Assembly: GCA_900770215.1 (NCBI GenBank)
Contig: CAAGJW010000017.1
Span: 1-64,000, forward strand
Direction of reading: 5' to 3'
From: Bacteroidales bacterium
GTDB lineage: Bacteria > Bacteroidota > Bacteroidia > Bacteroidales > Muribaculaceae
Length of the DNA stretch: 64,000 nucleotides
Part shown: positions 25,275 through 33,336 of the stretch, one piece after another
How the letters are laid out: every line of letters begins with the position of its first letter
How positions within the stretch are numbered: position 1 is the stretch's first letter
Program-made: the position numbers and the translations under genes
The notes under the pieces: model-generated
Databases searched by the model: none
The model's input: only the letters and a program-made list of their open reading frames with translations
What the model was told of the DNA's origin: nothing

Positions 25275-25299
25275 TGTCGTCGTCTCTCTTGCGTTTGTG

Positions 25300-26244
25300 T
25301 TATTGATAGTCGTTGTATTGTTGCTCCTGCCGGTCTTGCTCGGCCTGGTACTGCTTCACCTCGGCCGGGGTGGCCTTGGCGCCGGCCTCGATGTCGAAGA
25401 CCAGGGCCTCGCCGGGCTTGATGCCGCTGTCGTCGTCGCCCTCCATGCCGTAGGCCAGGTTGCCAGGTATGATCACACTCATGCGGGCTCCGGGGCTCAG
25501 CATCTTGAGTGCTTCGACAAAGCCCTCGATGAAGTCGAGGTCGGAGATTTGTACGATTTCGCCCTTTTGGCTTTGGTCAAACACCGAGCCGTCTATGTGC
25601 ATGCCCTTGTAGCTGATGTGCACATAGTCGCCGGCCATGAAGTGGCTGCCCTTGCCAGGCCGCAGCACCTTGTAGGCAATGCCGCTGGGGGCCTTGATGT
25701 AGCCGGCGCTCTTCACCTGGCGGGCAATGTAGTTCTGCCCCTCGACGAGGTAGGTCTTGCCCAGCTCGGCTTTCTTCTTCACCACTTGCTGGGTGGCTTG
25801 CCTGAAGTAGAGCTGGATTTGGCTCGAGAGCTGTTGCAGCTCGGCTTGCGACACAGGCTTCTTGGCAAGGAAGGCCTTGCGGAATTCCTTGAGGAGCAGG
25901 GTCTTGTTGAACCGTATGCCGTACTGGTCTTCCCACTGCATGAGCTGGCCGTACATCTGTATGGCCTGGCTCACGCCCAGCATGTAGCTCTGGTCGTGGT
26001 CGAGCGTGTCGCACAGCAGTATCTGGGCAAAGCCCTCGAGATAGGCAGCCTTGTCGAGCTTGAAGCGGCCGGGCGGAATCTGCTTGATGAGCATTTCGCA
26101 CTCGCCGGCGCCCTCCTTGCCCACCAGCGTGCTTATCGAGTCGTTGAGGGCCTGCTCCTTGTCGCTGCCTTTGTTGTTGTTGCAGCCAGCCAGGGGCAGT
26201 AGCAGGGCTAGGGCCAGGATGAGAATGATGTGTGATCTCAACAT
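25300..26244 (-). CDS. FKBP-type peptidyl-prolyl isomerase lipoprotein, long
   Basis: A 314-residue lipoprotein (lipobox PLAGC followed by NNNKGSD). It has an FKBP_N domain (about 30-180) and an FKBP fold (about 185-290) with ISYKGMHIDGSVFDQS, FIEGFVEALKMLSPGARMSVIIPGNLAYG and EALVFDIEAG. A Q- and E-rich tail of about 20 residues follows. Second gene of the cluster; 49 nt after the cytoplasmic FKBP. Confidence 0.9.
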   Translation of the reverse strand: MLRSHIILILALALLLPLAGCNNNKGSDKEQALNDSISTLVGKEGAGECEMLIKQIPPGRFKLDKAAYLEGFAQILLCDTLDHDQSYMLGVSQAIQMYGQLMQWEDQYGIRFNKTLLLKEFRKAFLAKKPVSQAELQQLSSQIQLYFRQATQQVVKKKAELGKTYLVEGQNYIARQVKSAGYIKAPSGIAYKVLRPGKGSHFMAGDYVHISYKGMHIDGSVFDQSQKGEIVQISDLDFIEGFVEALKMLSPGARMSVIIPGNLAYGMEGDDDSGIKPGEALVFDIEAGAKATPAEVKQYQAEQDRQEQQYNDYQ

Positions 26245-26293
26245 GAGCGTTCTGTGAAAAAAAATATATGCTTTCTATCGGTGCGCTATATCG

Positions 26294-26887
26294 CTACTTG
26301 TTGTTGTGCTGCACCTTGAGCAGCTTCACGTCGAAGATGAGCGTGGAGTTGGGCTGAATAGGGCCCGTGCCGTGGTTGCCATAGGCCAGCTCGCTCGGTA
26401 TGGTGAGCTGCCAGGTGGCGCCCTCTTGCATCATCTGCAGGCCCTCGACCCAGCCGGGTATGACCTGGCCCACTGCAAAGGTGGCAGGCTCGCCGCGCTC
26501 GATGCTGCTGTCGAAGACGGTGCCGTCGATGAGGCGGCCCTGGTAGTGCACGGTCACCACGTCGTTGGGGCCGGGCTTCTCGCCGGTGCCCTCTTCTATC
26601 ACTTTGTATTGCAGGCCGCTCTTGGTCACTTTCACGCCCTCGGCCTTGGCATTGTCGGCCAGATACTGCTTGCCAGCTTTCTCGTTGTTGTCGGCCATCG
26701 ACGCCTCCAGCTGCTTGAAGTAGTCTTGCACCACCGTCTTGGCCTCGTCGTAGCTCATCTGCTTCTCGGTGTTCTCATACACGGCCTTCAGTGCCTGTGC
26801 AAAGTCGTCGACGTTGATGGTGGCCACGCCGCTCATCTTGAAATTCTGGCCCATGCTCAGGCCCAATGCATAACTCAGTTTGTCCAT
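26294..26887 (-). CDS. cytoplasmic FKBP-type peptidyl-prolyl isomerase (FklB-like)
   Basis: A 197-residue protein with no signal peptide, so it is probably cytoplasmic. It has the Mip/FklB layout: FKBP_N dimerisation domain starting MDKLSYALGLSMGQN, then an FKBP fold with VHYQGRLIDGTVFDSS, VIPGWVEGLQMMQEGATWQLTIPSELAYG and STLIFDVKLLKV. It is the first and only non-exported member of the five-gene FKBP cluster. A TAnnTTTG box lies at 26979-26986. Confidence 0.93.
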   Translation of the reverse strand: MDKLSYALGLSMGQNFKMSGVATINVDDFAQALKAVYENTEKQMSYDEAKTVVQDYFKQLEASMADNNEKAGKQYLADNAKAEGVKVTKSGLQYKVIEEGTGEKPGPNDVVTVHYQGRLIDGTVFDSSIERGEPATFAVGQVIPGWVEGLQMMQEGATWQLTIPSELAYGNHGTGPIQPNSTLIFDVKLLKVQHNNK

Positions 26888-26978
26888 TTCTTGTGTTTAA
26901 AAAAATATGTGGGTGTTACTGTTGTGATGTCCACGTTTTCTTGGCCTGCCGGCGCGTAATGCCTGGCAAACCAAGATG

Positions 26979-26986
26979 CAAAGTTA
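26979..26986 (-). promoter_or_regulatory. -7 box upstream of the FKBP cluster
   Basis: Minus-strand TAACTTTG, about 90 nt upstream of the first FKBP gene. It is divergent from the box for the sirtuin gene. Confidence 0.55.
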
Positions 26987-27030
26987 AAGTTATTTATAGT
27001 TTTATACGGCATATTTCCAATAAAAAAGTT

Positions 27031-27038
27031 TAAATTTG
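27031..27038 (+). promoter_or_regulatory. -7 box upstream of the sirtuin gene
   Basis: TAAATTTG, 30 nt upstream of the start codon at 27069. Confidence 0.5.
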
Positions 27039-27068
27039 TATCGCAATTGTTCTTTAAATCGTGAAAAC

Positions 27069-27779
27069 ATGATGAAAAACTTAGTGATTTCTACCGGAGC
27101 AGGCATCAGTGCCGAGAGCGGCATGTCGACCTATCGCGACGCAGGCGGCCTGTGGGACAAGTACCCCGTGATGCAGGTGGCCAGTGCCGAGGGCTTTGCC
27201 GCCGATCCCGCGCTCATTCACCGCTTCTACAACGGGCTGCGCAAGAAGCTCGTGGAGCAAGTCAAGCCCAATGCCGCCCACTACGGGCTGGTGGAGCTGG
27301 AGAAGTACTTCAACGTGAACGTGATTACCCAGAACGTCGACGACCTGCACGAGCGGGCCGGCAGCAGCCACGTGCTGCACCTGCACGGCGAGCTCATGAA
27401 GGTGCGCTCGCTGCGTCATCCCGAGCGCGTCTACACCCTGCCGTGCGACAAGCTGAGCGACAAGGGCCTGGAGACCAGTGTCGACACGGTCGACGACCAC
27501 GGCGACCACGTGAGGCCCCACATTGTGTTTTTCGGCGAGGACGTGCCCAACTTCGGCCCCGCTTGCGAGCTGGCCCAGAAGGCCGACGTCTTTGTAGTCA
27601 TAGGCACCTCGCTGGTGGTTTACCCGGCAGCCGCCCTGCTGCAGTATGCCCCCAGCACGGCCCAGGTCTACTACATCGACCCGCGGCCGGTGGCCGTGCC
27701 CAGCTATGTGCACGTGATTGCCAAGAAGGCCACCCAGGGCGTGCCCGAGCTCATCGACCTGCTCACCGCCCGCCAGTGA
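27069..27779 (+). CDS. cobB: sirtuin NAD-dependent deacylase without zinc ribbon cysteines
   Basis: A 236-residue sirtuin that removes acyl groups from lysines using NAD. The motifs are STGAGISAESGMSTYR, TQNVDDLHERAG, LHLHGEL with the catalytic His, PHIVFFGEDVP and IGTSLVVYPAAALL. The usual four-cysteine zinc ribbon between LHGEL and HIVFFGE is missing: that stretch (about 50 residues) has just one Cys, in LPCDKL. Zinc-less sirtuins are known, and similar forms occur in Bacteroidetes. Two consecutive ATG codons open the frame; 27072 is equally possible. Confidence 0.9.
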   Translation: MMKNLVISTGAGISAESGMSTYRDAGGLWDKYPVMQVASAEGFAADPALIHRFYNGLRKKLVEQVKPNAAHYGLVELEKYFNVNVITQNVDDLHERAGSSHVLHLHGELMKVRSLRHPERVYTLPCDKLSDKGLETSVDTVDDHGDHVRPHIVFFGEDVPNFGPACELAQKADVFVVIGTSLVVYPAAALLQYAPSTAQVYYIDPRPVAVPSYVHVIAKKATQGVPELIDLLTARQ

Positions 27780-27879
27780 CCCCGCCGCCTGCGTGAATTA
27801 TACTACATTTGCTTTTCGGCAAATGGCAGGGTGCGGCCCTTGTGGCCGTCGGCGCCCATAAAATGTCACACGTAGCATG

Positions 27880-27948
27880 CATCCGTTTTGCCGACGGGCA
27901 CATCACGCCTTACACCTATGATGCGGCGGGGCGCAAGCTGCGGGTGGG
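27880..27948 (+). pseudogene. RHS/YD-repeat gene fragment
   Basis: One frame reads CIRFADGHITPYTYDAAGRK followed by LRV. The YTYDAAGRKL phrase is the canonical YD repeat of Bacteroidales RHS proteins, which normally lies just before the RHS core. Flanking sequence in the frame does not continue the family. The piece is therefore a short relic. It corresponds to the part that is absent upstream of the core in the mini-RHS protein at 17.1-17.8 kb. Confidence 0.6.
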
Positions 27949-27989
27949 TGGTAACTCTGCCACCCCTACGGGGCTTGCCTGGGTGCGGG

Positions 27990-28108
27990 GACCACAATGC
28001 AGGGGTTGCGCTCGCTGCCGCTCGCTCCACCGGTAGTAGGGCCAGGTCTTGGCCTTGAACGGCAGGCGGGCCTCTTGCTTGTTGAGGGGGTGAAGTAGTC
28101 GAGCAGGC
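27990..28108 (-). pseudogene. 3' fragment of a second histidine phosphatase gene
   Basis: The minus strand encodes LNKQEARLPFKAKTWPYYRW. This aligns with LNEHEATLPAEVKTDCAPYYHW near the C-terminus of the intact phosphatase that begins immediately to the right (28109-29428), and DNA similarity can be seen over about 100 nt. It is probably the tail of a tandem paralogue of which only about 40 codons remain. Confidence 0.6.
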
Positions 28109-29428
28109 TCACTTGGCCTCGGCGGCGGGCAGGTGCACTTGCGGCTTGGCGGCGAGCACGCGCTCAAAGTAGGCGCGCACGTCGGTCCAGTGGTAGTAGG
28201 GGGCGCAGTCGGTCTTCACCTCGGCGGGCAGGGTGGCCTCGTGCTCGTTGAGCAGGATTTTCATCAATATGTCGTTGCTGCCGGGCTTGCGGTAAAACAC
28301 CCACTGCACGTTGCTGGCCATGGGAAACACCTTGTAGGTCTGCCAGCGGTCGGTGAGGTGGTCGATGTCGGCGGTAGAGTAGTTCATGCCGTTGAGGCCC
28401 ATGAGGCACACCAGGGGCAGCACCACGCTCTCGTGGCCGAAGCGCAGGTGGGCACCGTTGCGGCCGCTGGCGATGGCCGTGTCGGCCTTGCCCAGGAAGT
28501 CGCGCAGCAGGTTGCTCTCCATGTAGGGCACATAGTTCTGGGTGAGGGGCGTGAAGCCGGCCCAGCCGTACCACGAGATGTTGTTGTAGTTCCACATGTT
28601 CATCACGTCGTCGAAGCTGAAGAGGTCGTAGAGGTCGACCTTCTCAAACTGGTGGTGGCTCTGCATGTTGCCGTTCACGTCCCACAGGTTGATCATGAGC
28701 GTGCGGCCGTCGATGTTGCGGCTGGCCCAGGCAGTGTCGTTGAAGAGCACGTGCAGCATGTGGGCCGGGTGCACATAGTTGCTCACGATCGAGTCGCGCC
28801 TTGCCCGCTGCAAGATGCGGCGCAGCTGGCTGGCGGTGCGGTCGCTGTAGTTCATGAAGTACATGTCGTGCTCGCTGGCATCGGTGGTGAGCTTGATGGC
28901 GGGGTTGAGCGACTTGAGCACGTCGACCTCGTTGAGCATCGACAGGATGCAGCGTATCACGACAGTCGACTTGGCGTCGACCACGGCCTGGCCGGCAAAC
29001 ACCTGGGGAAAGTTGCGGTACATGCGCCGGGCTATGCGTTGGTGCTGCTCGGCGCCCACGTCGCTGAGCTCGCCCAGCCGCTTGTGGGAGGCGGCCTTCA
29101 CGGTGCGCAACACGGCCAGCACCTCACGGCCGCGGGGGGTGAGCTTGCCGGCCGAGTCGGCCTTGGCCAGCTGGTCGACGGGCTGGGCATACTGCTTGGG
29201 GTCGATGAGCCAGCGGCTGCCGTGGCGCCCGTAGTGGTCGATGTAGAAGGGCTCGTAGCCAGCCGGGGCTGGCGTGAGGGGCGGCAGGTTGCTGTCGGGG
29301 TAGGCTTGCAGGTTGTTGGCACTGGCCTTGATGTTGGCCTTGAAGTCGTCGCGAGTCCCGGCGCTGGCAGCCAGTGCGATGGCCAGGACTGAAATGAGGA
29401 GCAGTAATTTTTTCAACATTGCTTGCAT
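28109..29428 (-). CDS. exported histidine phosphatase (clade 2, phytase/MINPP-like)
   Basis: A 439-residue exported acid-phosphatase-type enzyme. A signal peptide occupies about 1-24. The catalytic motif is HYGRHGSRW (RHGxR, His69), and the distal HLRFGHES holds the second catalytic histidine and acidic proton donor (H-E). The length matches clade 2 histidine phosphatases, which hydrolyse phosphate monoesters, including inositol phosphates, in related organisms. The actual substrate is unknown. Initiation at 29419 (MLKKLL) is an alternative. A truncated copy of the same gene end lies directly downstream. Confidence 0.88.
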   Translation of the reverse strand: MQAMLKKLLLLISVLAIALAASAGTRDDFKANIKASANNLQAYPDSNLPPLTPAPAGYEPFYIDHYGRHGSRWLIDPKQYAQPVDQLAKADSAGKLTPRGREVLAVLRTVKAASHKRLGELSDVGAEQHQRIARRMYRNFPQVFAGQAVVDAKSTVVIRCILSMLNEVDVLKSLNPAIKLTTDASEHDMYFMNYSDRTASQLRRILQRARRDSIVSNYVHPAHMLHVLFNDTAWASRNIDGRTLMINLWDVNGNMQSHHQFEKVDLYDLFSFDDVMNMWNYNNISWYGWAGFTPLTQNYVPYMESNLLRDFLGKADTAIASGRNGAHLRFGHESVVLPLVCLMGLNGMNYSTADIDHLTDRWQTYKVFPMASNVQWVFYRKPGSNDILMKILLNEHEATLPAEVKTDCAPYYHWTDVRAYFERVLAAKPQVHLPAAEAK

Positions 29429-29488
29429 GTGTTTTTTTTAGTGTGGGTGATGAAAAATGCCGGCGAAACGAGTTGGCGTGGCTTGTGG

Positions 29489-30484
29489 TCAGAGCTTGAA
29501 CTTGAGCTTTACCTCGCTCTTGCTCACGTTGAGCTCGACGGGGCAGCCCTCGATGAGCGGGTAGTTGAGGCGCTCGTCGTGGCTGGTGGGGAAGTCGTAG
29601 CACACGGGGATGTCGTAGCCCTGCAGAAACTCGTGCAGCATCTGGTACATGTCGGCGTAGCCGGCCGAGGGCTCATAGTCGGTGAAGTGGCCCACGACGA
29701 TGCCTTTCACGTGGTCGATGGCGCCCTTGAGCTTGAGCTGGTAGAGCATGCTCGACACGCGGCTTATGTTCTCGCCCACGTCTTCAAAAAAGAGGATGAT
29801 GTCTTTGTCGGCAATATAGTCGCGATCGAGGAAGTCGTAGGTCTTGGAGCCGCTGATGTTGACCATCACGCTCAAGTTGCCGCCCACCAGGATGCCGCGG
29901 GCCTTGCCGGGGTTGTTGTAGGGGTGGCCTTTCACCTTGTAGGAGGGCACATGGCCCAGCAGCAGGTCGCGCAGCACCAGACTCAGCGAGTCGGTGCCTC
30001 CGGTCTCGCCCAGATGGCCGCACATGTTGGCGTGCAGGCTCATGTGGCCGGCGCGCACCTGGGCGCTGTGCAGGGCGGTGATGTCGCTGTAGCCTATGAT
30101 CCACTTGTTGTATTTCTTGAGCGTGTCGATGGGCAGGTCATAGAGCAGCTGGCTCGAGCCGTAGCCGCCGCGGCTGCACATGATGGCCTTTACGGTGGGG
30201 TCGCGCAGGGCCCACAGCAAGTCGGCCTCGCGGTCTTCCTTCTTGCCGGCCCACAGGTGATAGGCATCGGTCACGTGGCGGCCTTTCACGGGGTTGAAGC
30301 CCCACTGGCGCAGCACGTCGACGCCCTTGTCGAGGTTGGCGGCGCCTGGAGTGCTCCCAGGGGAGATCACGGCGATCTTGTCGCCCGGTTTCAAAAACGG
30401 AGGCGCCACGATGCCGCCCCTTGAGCTGGCCCATGTGCCTGCCGTTGCGAGGCAGGCGAGGACTGCGATGAGAAGTTTCTTCAT
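29489..30484 (-). CDS. exported LD-carboxypeptidase (peptidase S66)
   Basis: A 331-residue exported enzyme of the S66 family, which trims the terminal D-residue from L,D bonds of peptidoglycan tetrapeptides. Family landmarks are IAVISPGSTP near residue 37, MCSRGGYGS, the nucleophile Ser133 in IIGYSDIT, Glu in ILFFEDVGE, and His in TSHDERLNYPL. A signal peptide covers residues 1-19, so action is probably periplasmic, whereas E. coli LdcA is cytoplasmic. The gene precedes the phosphatase gene at a distance of 60 nt and may be co-transcribed with it. Confidence 0.9.
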   Translation of the reverse strand: MKKLLIAVLACLATAGTWASSRGGIVAPPFLKPGDKIAVISPGSTPGAANLDKGVDVLRQWGFNPVKGRHVTDAYHLWAGKKEDREADLLWALRDPTVKAIMCSRGGYGSSQLLYDLPIDTLKKYNKWIIGYSDITALHSAQVRAGHMSLHANMCGHLGETGGTDSLSLVLRDLLLGHVPSYKVKGHPYNNPGKARGILVGGNLSVMVNISGSKTYDFLDRDYIADKDIILFFEDVGENISRVSSMLYQLKLKGAIDHVKGIVVGHFTDYEPSAGYADMYQMLHEFLQGYDIPVCYDFPTSHDERLNYPLIEGCPVELNVSKSEVKLKFKL

Positions 30485-30518
30485 GATGGTTGGTGCAATT
30501 TGTTCGTTCTTTGTTCGG

Positions 30519-30526
30519 CAAAAGTA
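30519..30526 (-). promoter_or_regulatory. -7 box upstream of the LD-carboxypeptidase gene
   Basis: Minus-strand TACTTTTG, 35 nt upstream of the start codon at 30484. Confidence 0.45.
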
Positions 30527-30570
30527 CTAAATTTCTTGTGCATGGTTGCATGGGTGCCACGATTTTTCAC

Positions 30571-30578
30571 TACATTTG
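30571..30578 (+). promoter_or_regulatory. -7 box upstream of the outer-membrane barrel gene
   Basis: TACATTTG, 33 nt upstream of the start codon at 30612. Confidence 0.5.
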
Positions 30579-30611
30579 CCTTTATTCAACAATTTAAAAT
30601 TGCACTGAGTT

Positions 30612-31355
30612 ATGAAGGAATATTTGTTTGTTGCACTGGCCCTGCTTGCCGCCTTGTGTGGCAATGCACAGTATTACGGCCGCGGCCATGCTTCCTATGG
30701 CCACCGCCATGGTGTGGAACGCTACAGCAGCGCCGGCTGCGACCGCTGCCTCGATGCACGCGGCTTCTCGCTCATGCCCCACGTGGGCGTGGCGGGCAGC
30801 ACCTTCTGGGGCGACGATGCCGATGGCTGCGACATGCGTGCCGGGGTCACGGCGGGCCTCGACGTGAACTATCGCCTCAACAAGCTCATTTCATTCACCA
30901 GCGGTGTGGGCTTCACCATGCGCGGGGCCGACATCGACGACCGTGCCGACGGCTACTTGCGGCTCAACCATATCGACATCCCCATGCTCATCAACTTCCA
31001 TGTGGGGCGCGGATGGTCGTTCTACACGGGTGTGCAGCCCTCGTTCAAGGTGTGGTCGAGGTACCGGGTGGACGGAGCCGAGTATGACGGCGACAATCTG
31101 AACAGCTACGACGTGAGCATTCCCATCGGGGTGAACTACACTTTTCCGAGCGGCCTCAACTTCGGGGTGCGCGCCACGCTGGGCGGCGTGAGCATCGTCG
31201 ATGACGATGATGATTGGATCTACGATTATGCGCCTTCACGCGATGCGGCTCCTCGCAAGGACAGGTATTACTACGGTGGGTATTACGACTCCTCCGACTG
31301 GGAGATTTACAATTTCGATATCAGCTTCTCGATAGGCTACAAGTTCCACCTGTGA
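30612..31355 (+). CDS. outer-membrane beta-barrel protein (PorT-like)
   Basis: A 247-residue exported protein with a signal peptide of about 19 residues. Alternating hydrophobic/polar strands such as GVTAGLDVNYRL, LISFTSGVGFTMRG and WSFYTGVQPSFKVWSRY, together with the terminal ISFSIGYKFHL ending in a hydrophobic residue, fit an eight-strand outer-membrane barrel of the PorT/OmpX-like group. A His-rich stretch (YGRGHASYGHRHG) follows the signal and an Asp-rich loop (VDDDDDW) precedes the last strands. The function is unknown. Confidence 0.7.
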   Translation: MKEYLFVALALLAALCGNAQYYGRGHASYGHRHGVERYSSAGCDRCLDARGFSLMPHVGVAGSTFWGDDADGCDMRAGVTAGLDVNYRLNKLISFTSGVGFTMRGADIDDRADGYLRLNHIDIPMLINFHVGRGWSFYTGVQPSFKVWSRYRVDGAEYDGDNLNSYDVSIPIGVNYTFPSGLNFGVRATLGGVSIVDDDDDWIYDYAPSRDAAPRKDRYYYGGYYDSSDWEIYNFDISFSIGYKFHL

Positions 31356-31365
31356 TGCGGGGGGC

Positions 31366-33303
31366 TCAGAAGTGCCACTTGCTTGAGGTCACTGCCTGCC
31401 GGGGCACACGCGTGCGCTCTGGCTTGCTGGCGGCGGGCTTTGCCTTGCTGCTGGGTGGCGCGACTGGCTGCGAGGTGATGGTGTTGCTGCGCTCAAAGGG
31501 TTTGCTCTTGAGGCCTGCAGGAAACAGCGACTTGGCGCCGCGGGCCACCCTGAAGGTGTTGCCCGCGCCCGAGATCGATGCAGTGTTGCCTGCGCCCACA
31601 ATGGCCTGACAGGGCAGGACAAAGCGGCACTCGTCCACATTGACCACATGGGTCTGGCTGAAGTAGTTGTCGACCGTGCCGTTGCCCTCGACGGTGACGG
31701 CGGTGGCCTTGAGATTCTTTATCTTGAAAAACACATCTTGGGCGCGCGAGGTGGTGCCAAGCACAAAGCGCACGTTGTCGAGCGTGATGTCGGGCCGCTC
31801 GGCCTCGGCATTGTAGCCGTTCACTATCCAGTTCACATCGGGGGCCTGGCCTGCAATCGAGGGGTCCTTGGCGCGCACATAGGGGTCCTTGACGTTGATT
31901 GTGAACTGGCAGTTGCTCACAAGCGCCTTGGGCGTGAGCACCATGAGGCCCCTAAACCATTTCTTTGTGCTGGTGAAGCTAAACTTGCAGTTGGTGAGCT
32001 TGAAGCAGTCGTCGGCCCGGCCCCGCCTCACCCACAGCATTTCATACATGACGTCGGGCAGATAGATGTCGTCGGTGATTTCAAAGGTGCAGTTGCGCAG
32101 CTCGTTGTCGTGGCTCTCGTCGATGCTCGAGTGGTTTTCCTGCTTGGGCCCTATGCCGCAACGCGTGGCCTTGAAATCATCGACCAGGGTGTTGTGGGCA
32201 TAGGTCGACATGTCGACGGGCTGAAACACATAGTCGGCGGTGCAGTGGGCGATGTGGTTGTAGCCGCTGTGCAGCGCTATGGGCTGGTAATAGATGTGGT
32301 CGAAGTGGCTGTTGGTCACCGTCAGGCGGGTGACCCGCCACTTGTGCTCTGAGTTGTCGGCCGCCGTGAGCACGCCATGCAGCCGCATCGACACGCGGCA
32401 ACCGTCGATGGTGATATCGGTCGACGGCCAGTAGTGGGGATTGGCGCCCACCATGAAGGCCTCGTTGCCCAGGCCCACCAGGCTCAAGCCGCGCTTGATG
32501 TTGTAGAGATAGTTGAGGTCGATGCGCTCGCCAGTGGCGGCGTTGGTCCACACGCCGTCACTGTAGCTGTAGCCGGCCGCACGCCAGAATTTGTCCCACG
32601 CCGAGCCGGCCTTGTACTGGTCGGCATTGTAGTAGATGGGCGGGAAGTCGTGGGCTGTGGTTTCGCCTACGATGCTTATGCCCTTGAAGGTCATGCGGCG
32701 GCAGCTCCACATCTTAAAGCCCATGAGCAGCGTGCCGCCTTCGATGGTCACGCCCTCGGCATTGTCGATGGCTATCGAGTTGTGGCTGCCTTGCTGGTTG
32801 ATGCGGGTGTAGAACTTGCCGTTGATGTGCAGGGTGATGTTCTCGCCATTGGAGCAAAAAGCGCCCATCGAGGCCAGGGCCGCGCCGTTGTCGGTGCCGC
32901 GGTAGCGATACACGTTGGCGCGCATGACGGTGCCTGGGCCTGTGCGATAGGTCCATGTGTAGGGCACCGAGTCCATGTCGGGCACGGCGCCAAAGTTGGT
33001 GGCACTCAACTCGCTGTTGCAGAAGGAGCCGGCAAAGGAGCAGCTGTCGAAGATGGTGCGCGTGCTGCCCGGCACCACCCTCACCTTGTTGCCAGTGACG
33101 CGGCAGTCCTTAAACTTGCCGCCGTGCTTGAAGGTGACGGTGCTGCCCTGGGGGATGCTGTAGCTGCCCGTGATCACGCGGTCGATGACGATGATGGCTG
33201 CATCCGCGCCCGTGGGCGTGACAATCGACAATGCCAGGGCGGCGATGCAGGCTGCAAGCCGCGACGGGCTGAGATGGCGTGCATTTGTTATGGTTGTGTG
33301 CAT
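31366..33303 (-). CDS. secreted right-handed beta-helix protein
   Basis: A 645-residue exported protein. After a signal peptide (about 1-36, cleaved near GADA), repeated turns such as ITIDGCRVSMRLHGVL, LTVTNSHFDHIYYQPI, LRNCTFEITDDIY and FKLTNCKFSF form the pattern of a parallel beta-helix of the pectate-lyase type. The final 60 residues are a Pro/Ser/Lys-rich linker and tail. No catalytic residues can be named. It may be a polysaccharide-active or surface protein. No PUL-type susC/susD neighbours are present. Confidence 0.65.
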   Translation of the reverse strand: MHTTITNARHLSPSRLAACIAALALSIVTPTGADAAIIVIDRVITGSYSIPQGSTVTFKHGGKFKDCRVTGNKVRVVPGSTRTIFDSCSFAGSFCNSELSATNFGAVPDMDSVPYTWTYRTGPGTVMRANVYRYRGTDNGAALASMGAFCSNGENITLHINGKFYTRINQQGSHNSIAIDNAEGVTIEGGTLLMGFKMWSCRRMTFKGISIVGETTAHDFPPIYYNADQYKAGSAWDKFWRAAGYSYSDGVWTNAATGERIDLNYLYNIKRGLSLVGLGNEAFMVGANPHYWPSTDITIDGCRVSMRLHGVLTAADNSEHKWRVTRLTVTNSHFDHIYYQPIALHSGYNHIAHCTADYVFQPVDMSTYAHNTLVDDFKATRCGIGPKQENHSSIDESHDNELRNCTFEITDDIYLPDVMYEMLWVRRGRADDCFKLTNCKFSFTSTKKWFRGLMVLTPKALVSNCQFTINVKDPYVRAKDPSIAGQAPDVNWIVNGYNAEAERPDITLDNVRFVLGTTSRAQDVFFKIKNLKATAVTVEGNGTVDNYFSQTHVVNVDECRFVLPCQAIVGAGNTASISGAGNTFRVARGAKSLFPAGLKSKPFERSNTITSQPVAPPSSKAKPAASKPERTRVPRQAVTSSKWHF

Positions 33304-33336
33304 GAGTGTTATGTTTTTGCTTAAAATGTGTGGTGA

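Larger units (their letters stand above)
27780..28108. other. intergenic region holding two gene fossils
   Basis: No intact gene. It contains a plus-strand RHS-repeat fragment and a minus-strand phosphatase fragment, annotated separately. A TACATTTG box occurs at 27804-27811. Confidence 0.6.

Noticed and set aside
27809..28036. 75-codon plus-strand frame after the sirtuin gene
   Set aside because: Only the middle (the YD repeat) resembles a family; both ends are unrelated, so it is listed as a fossil and not as a gene.
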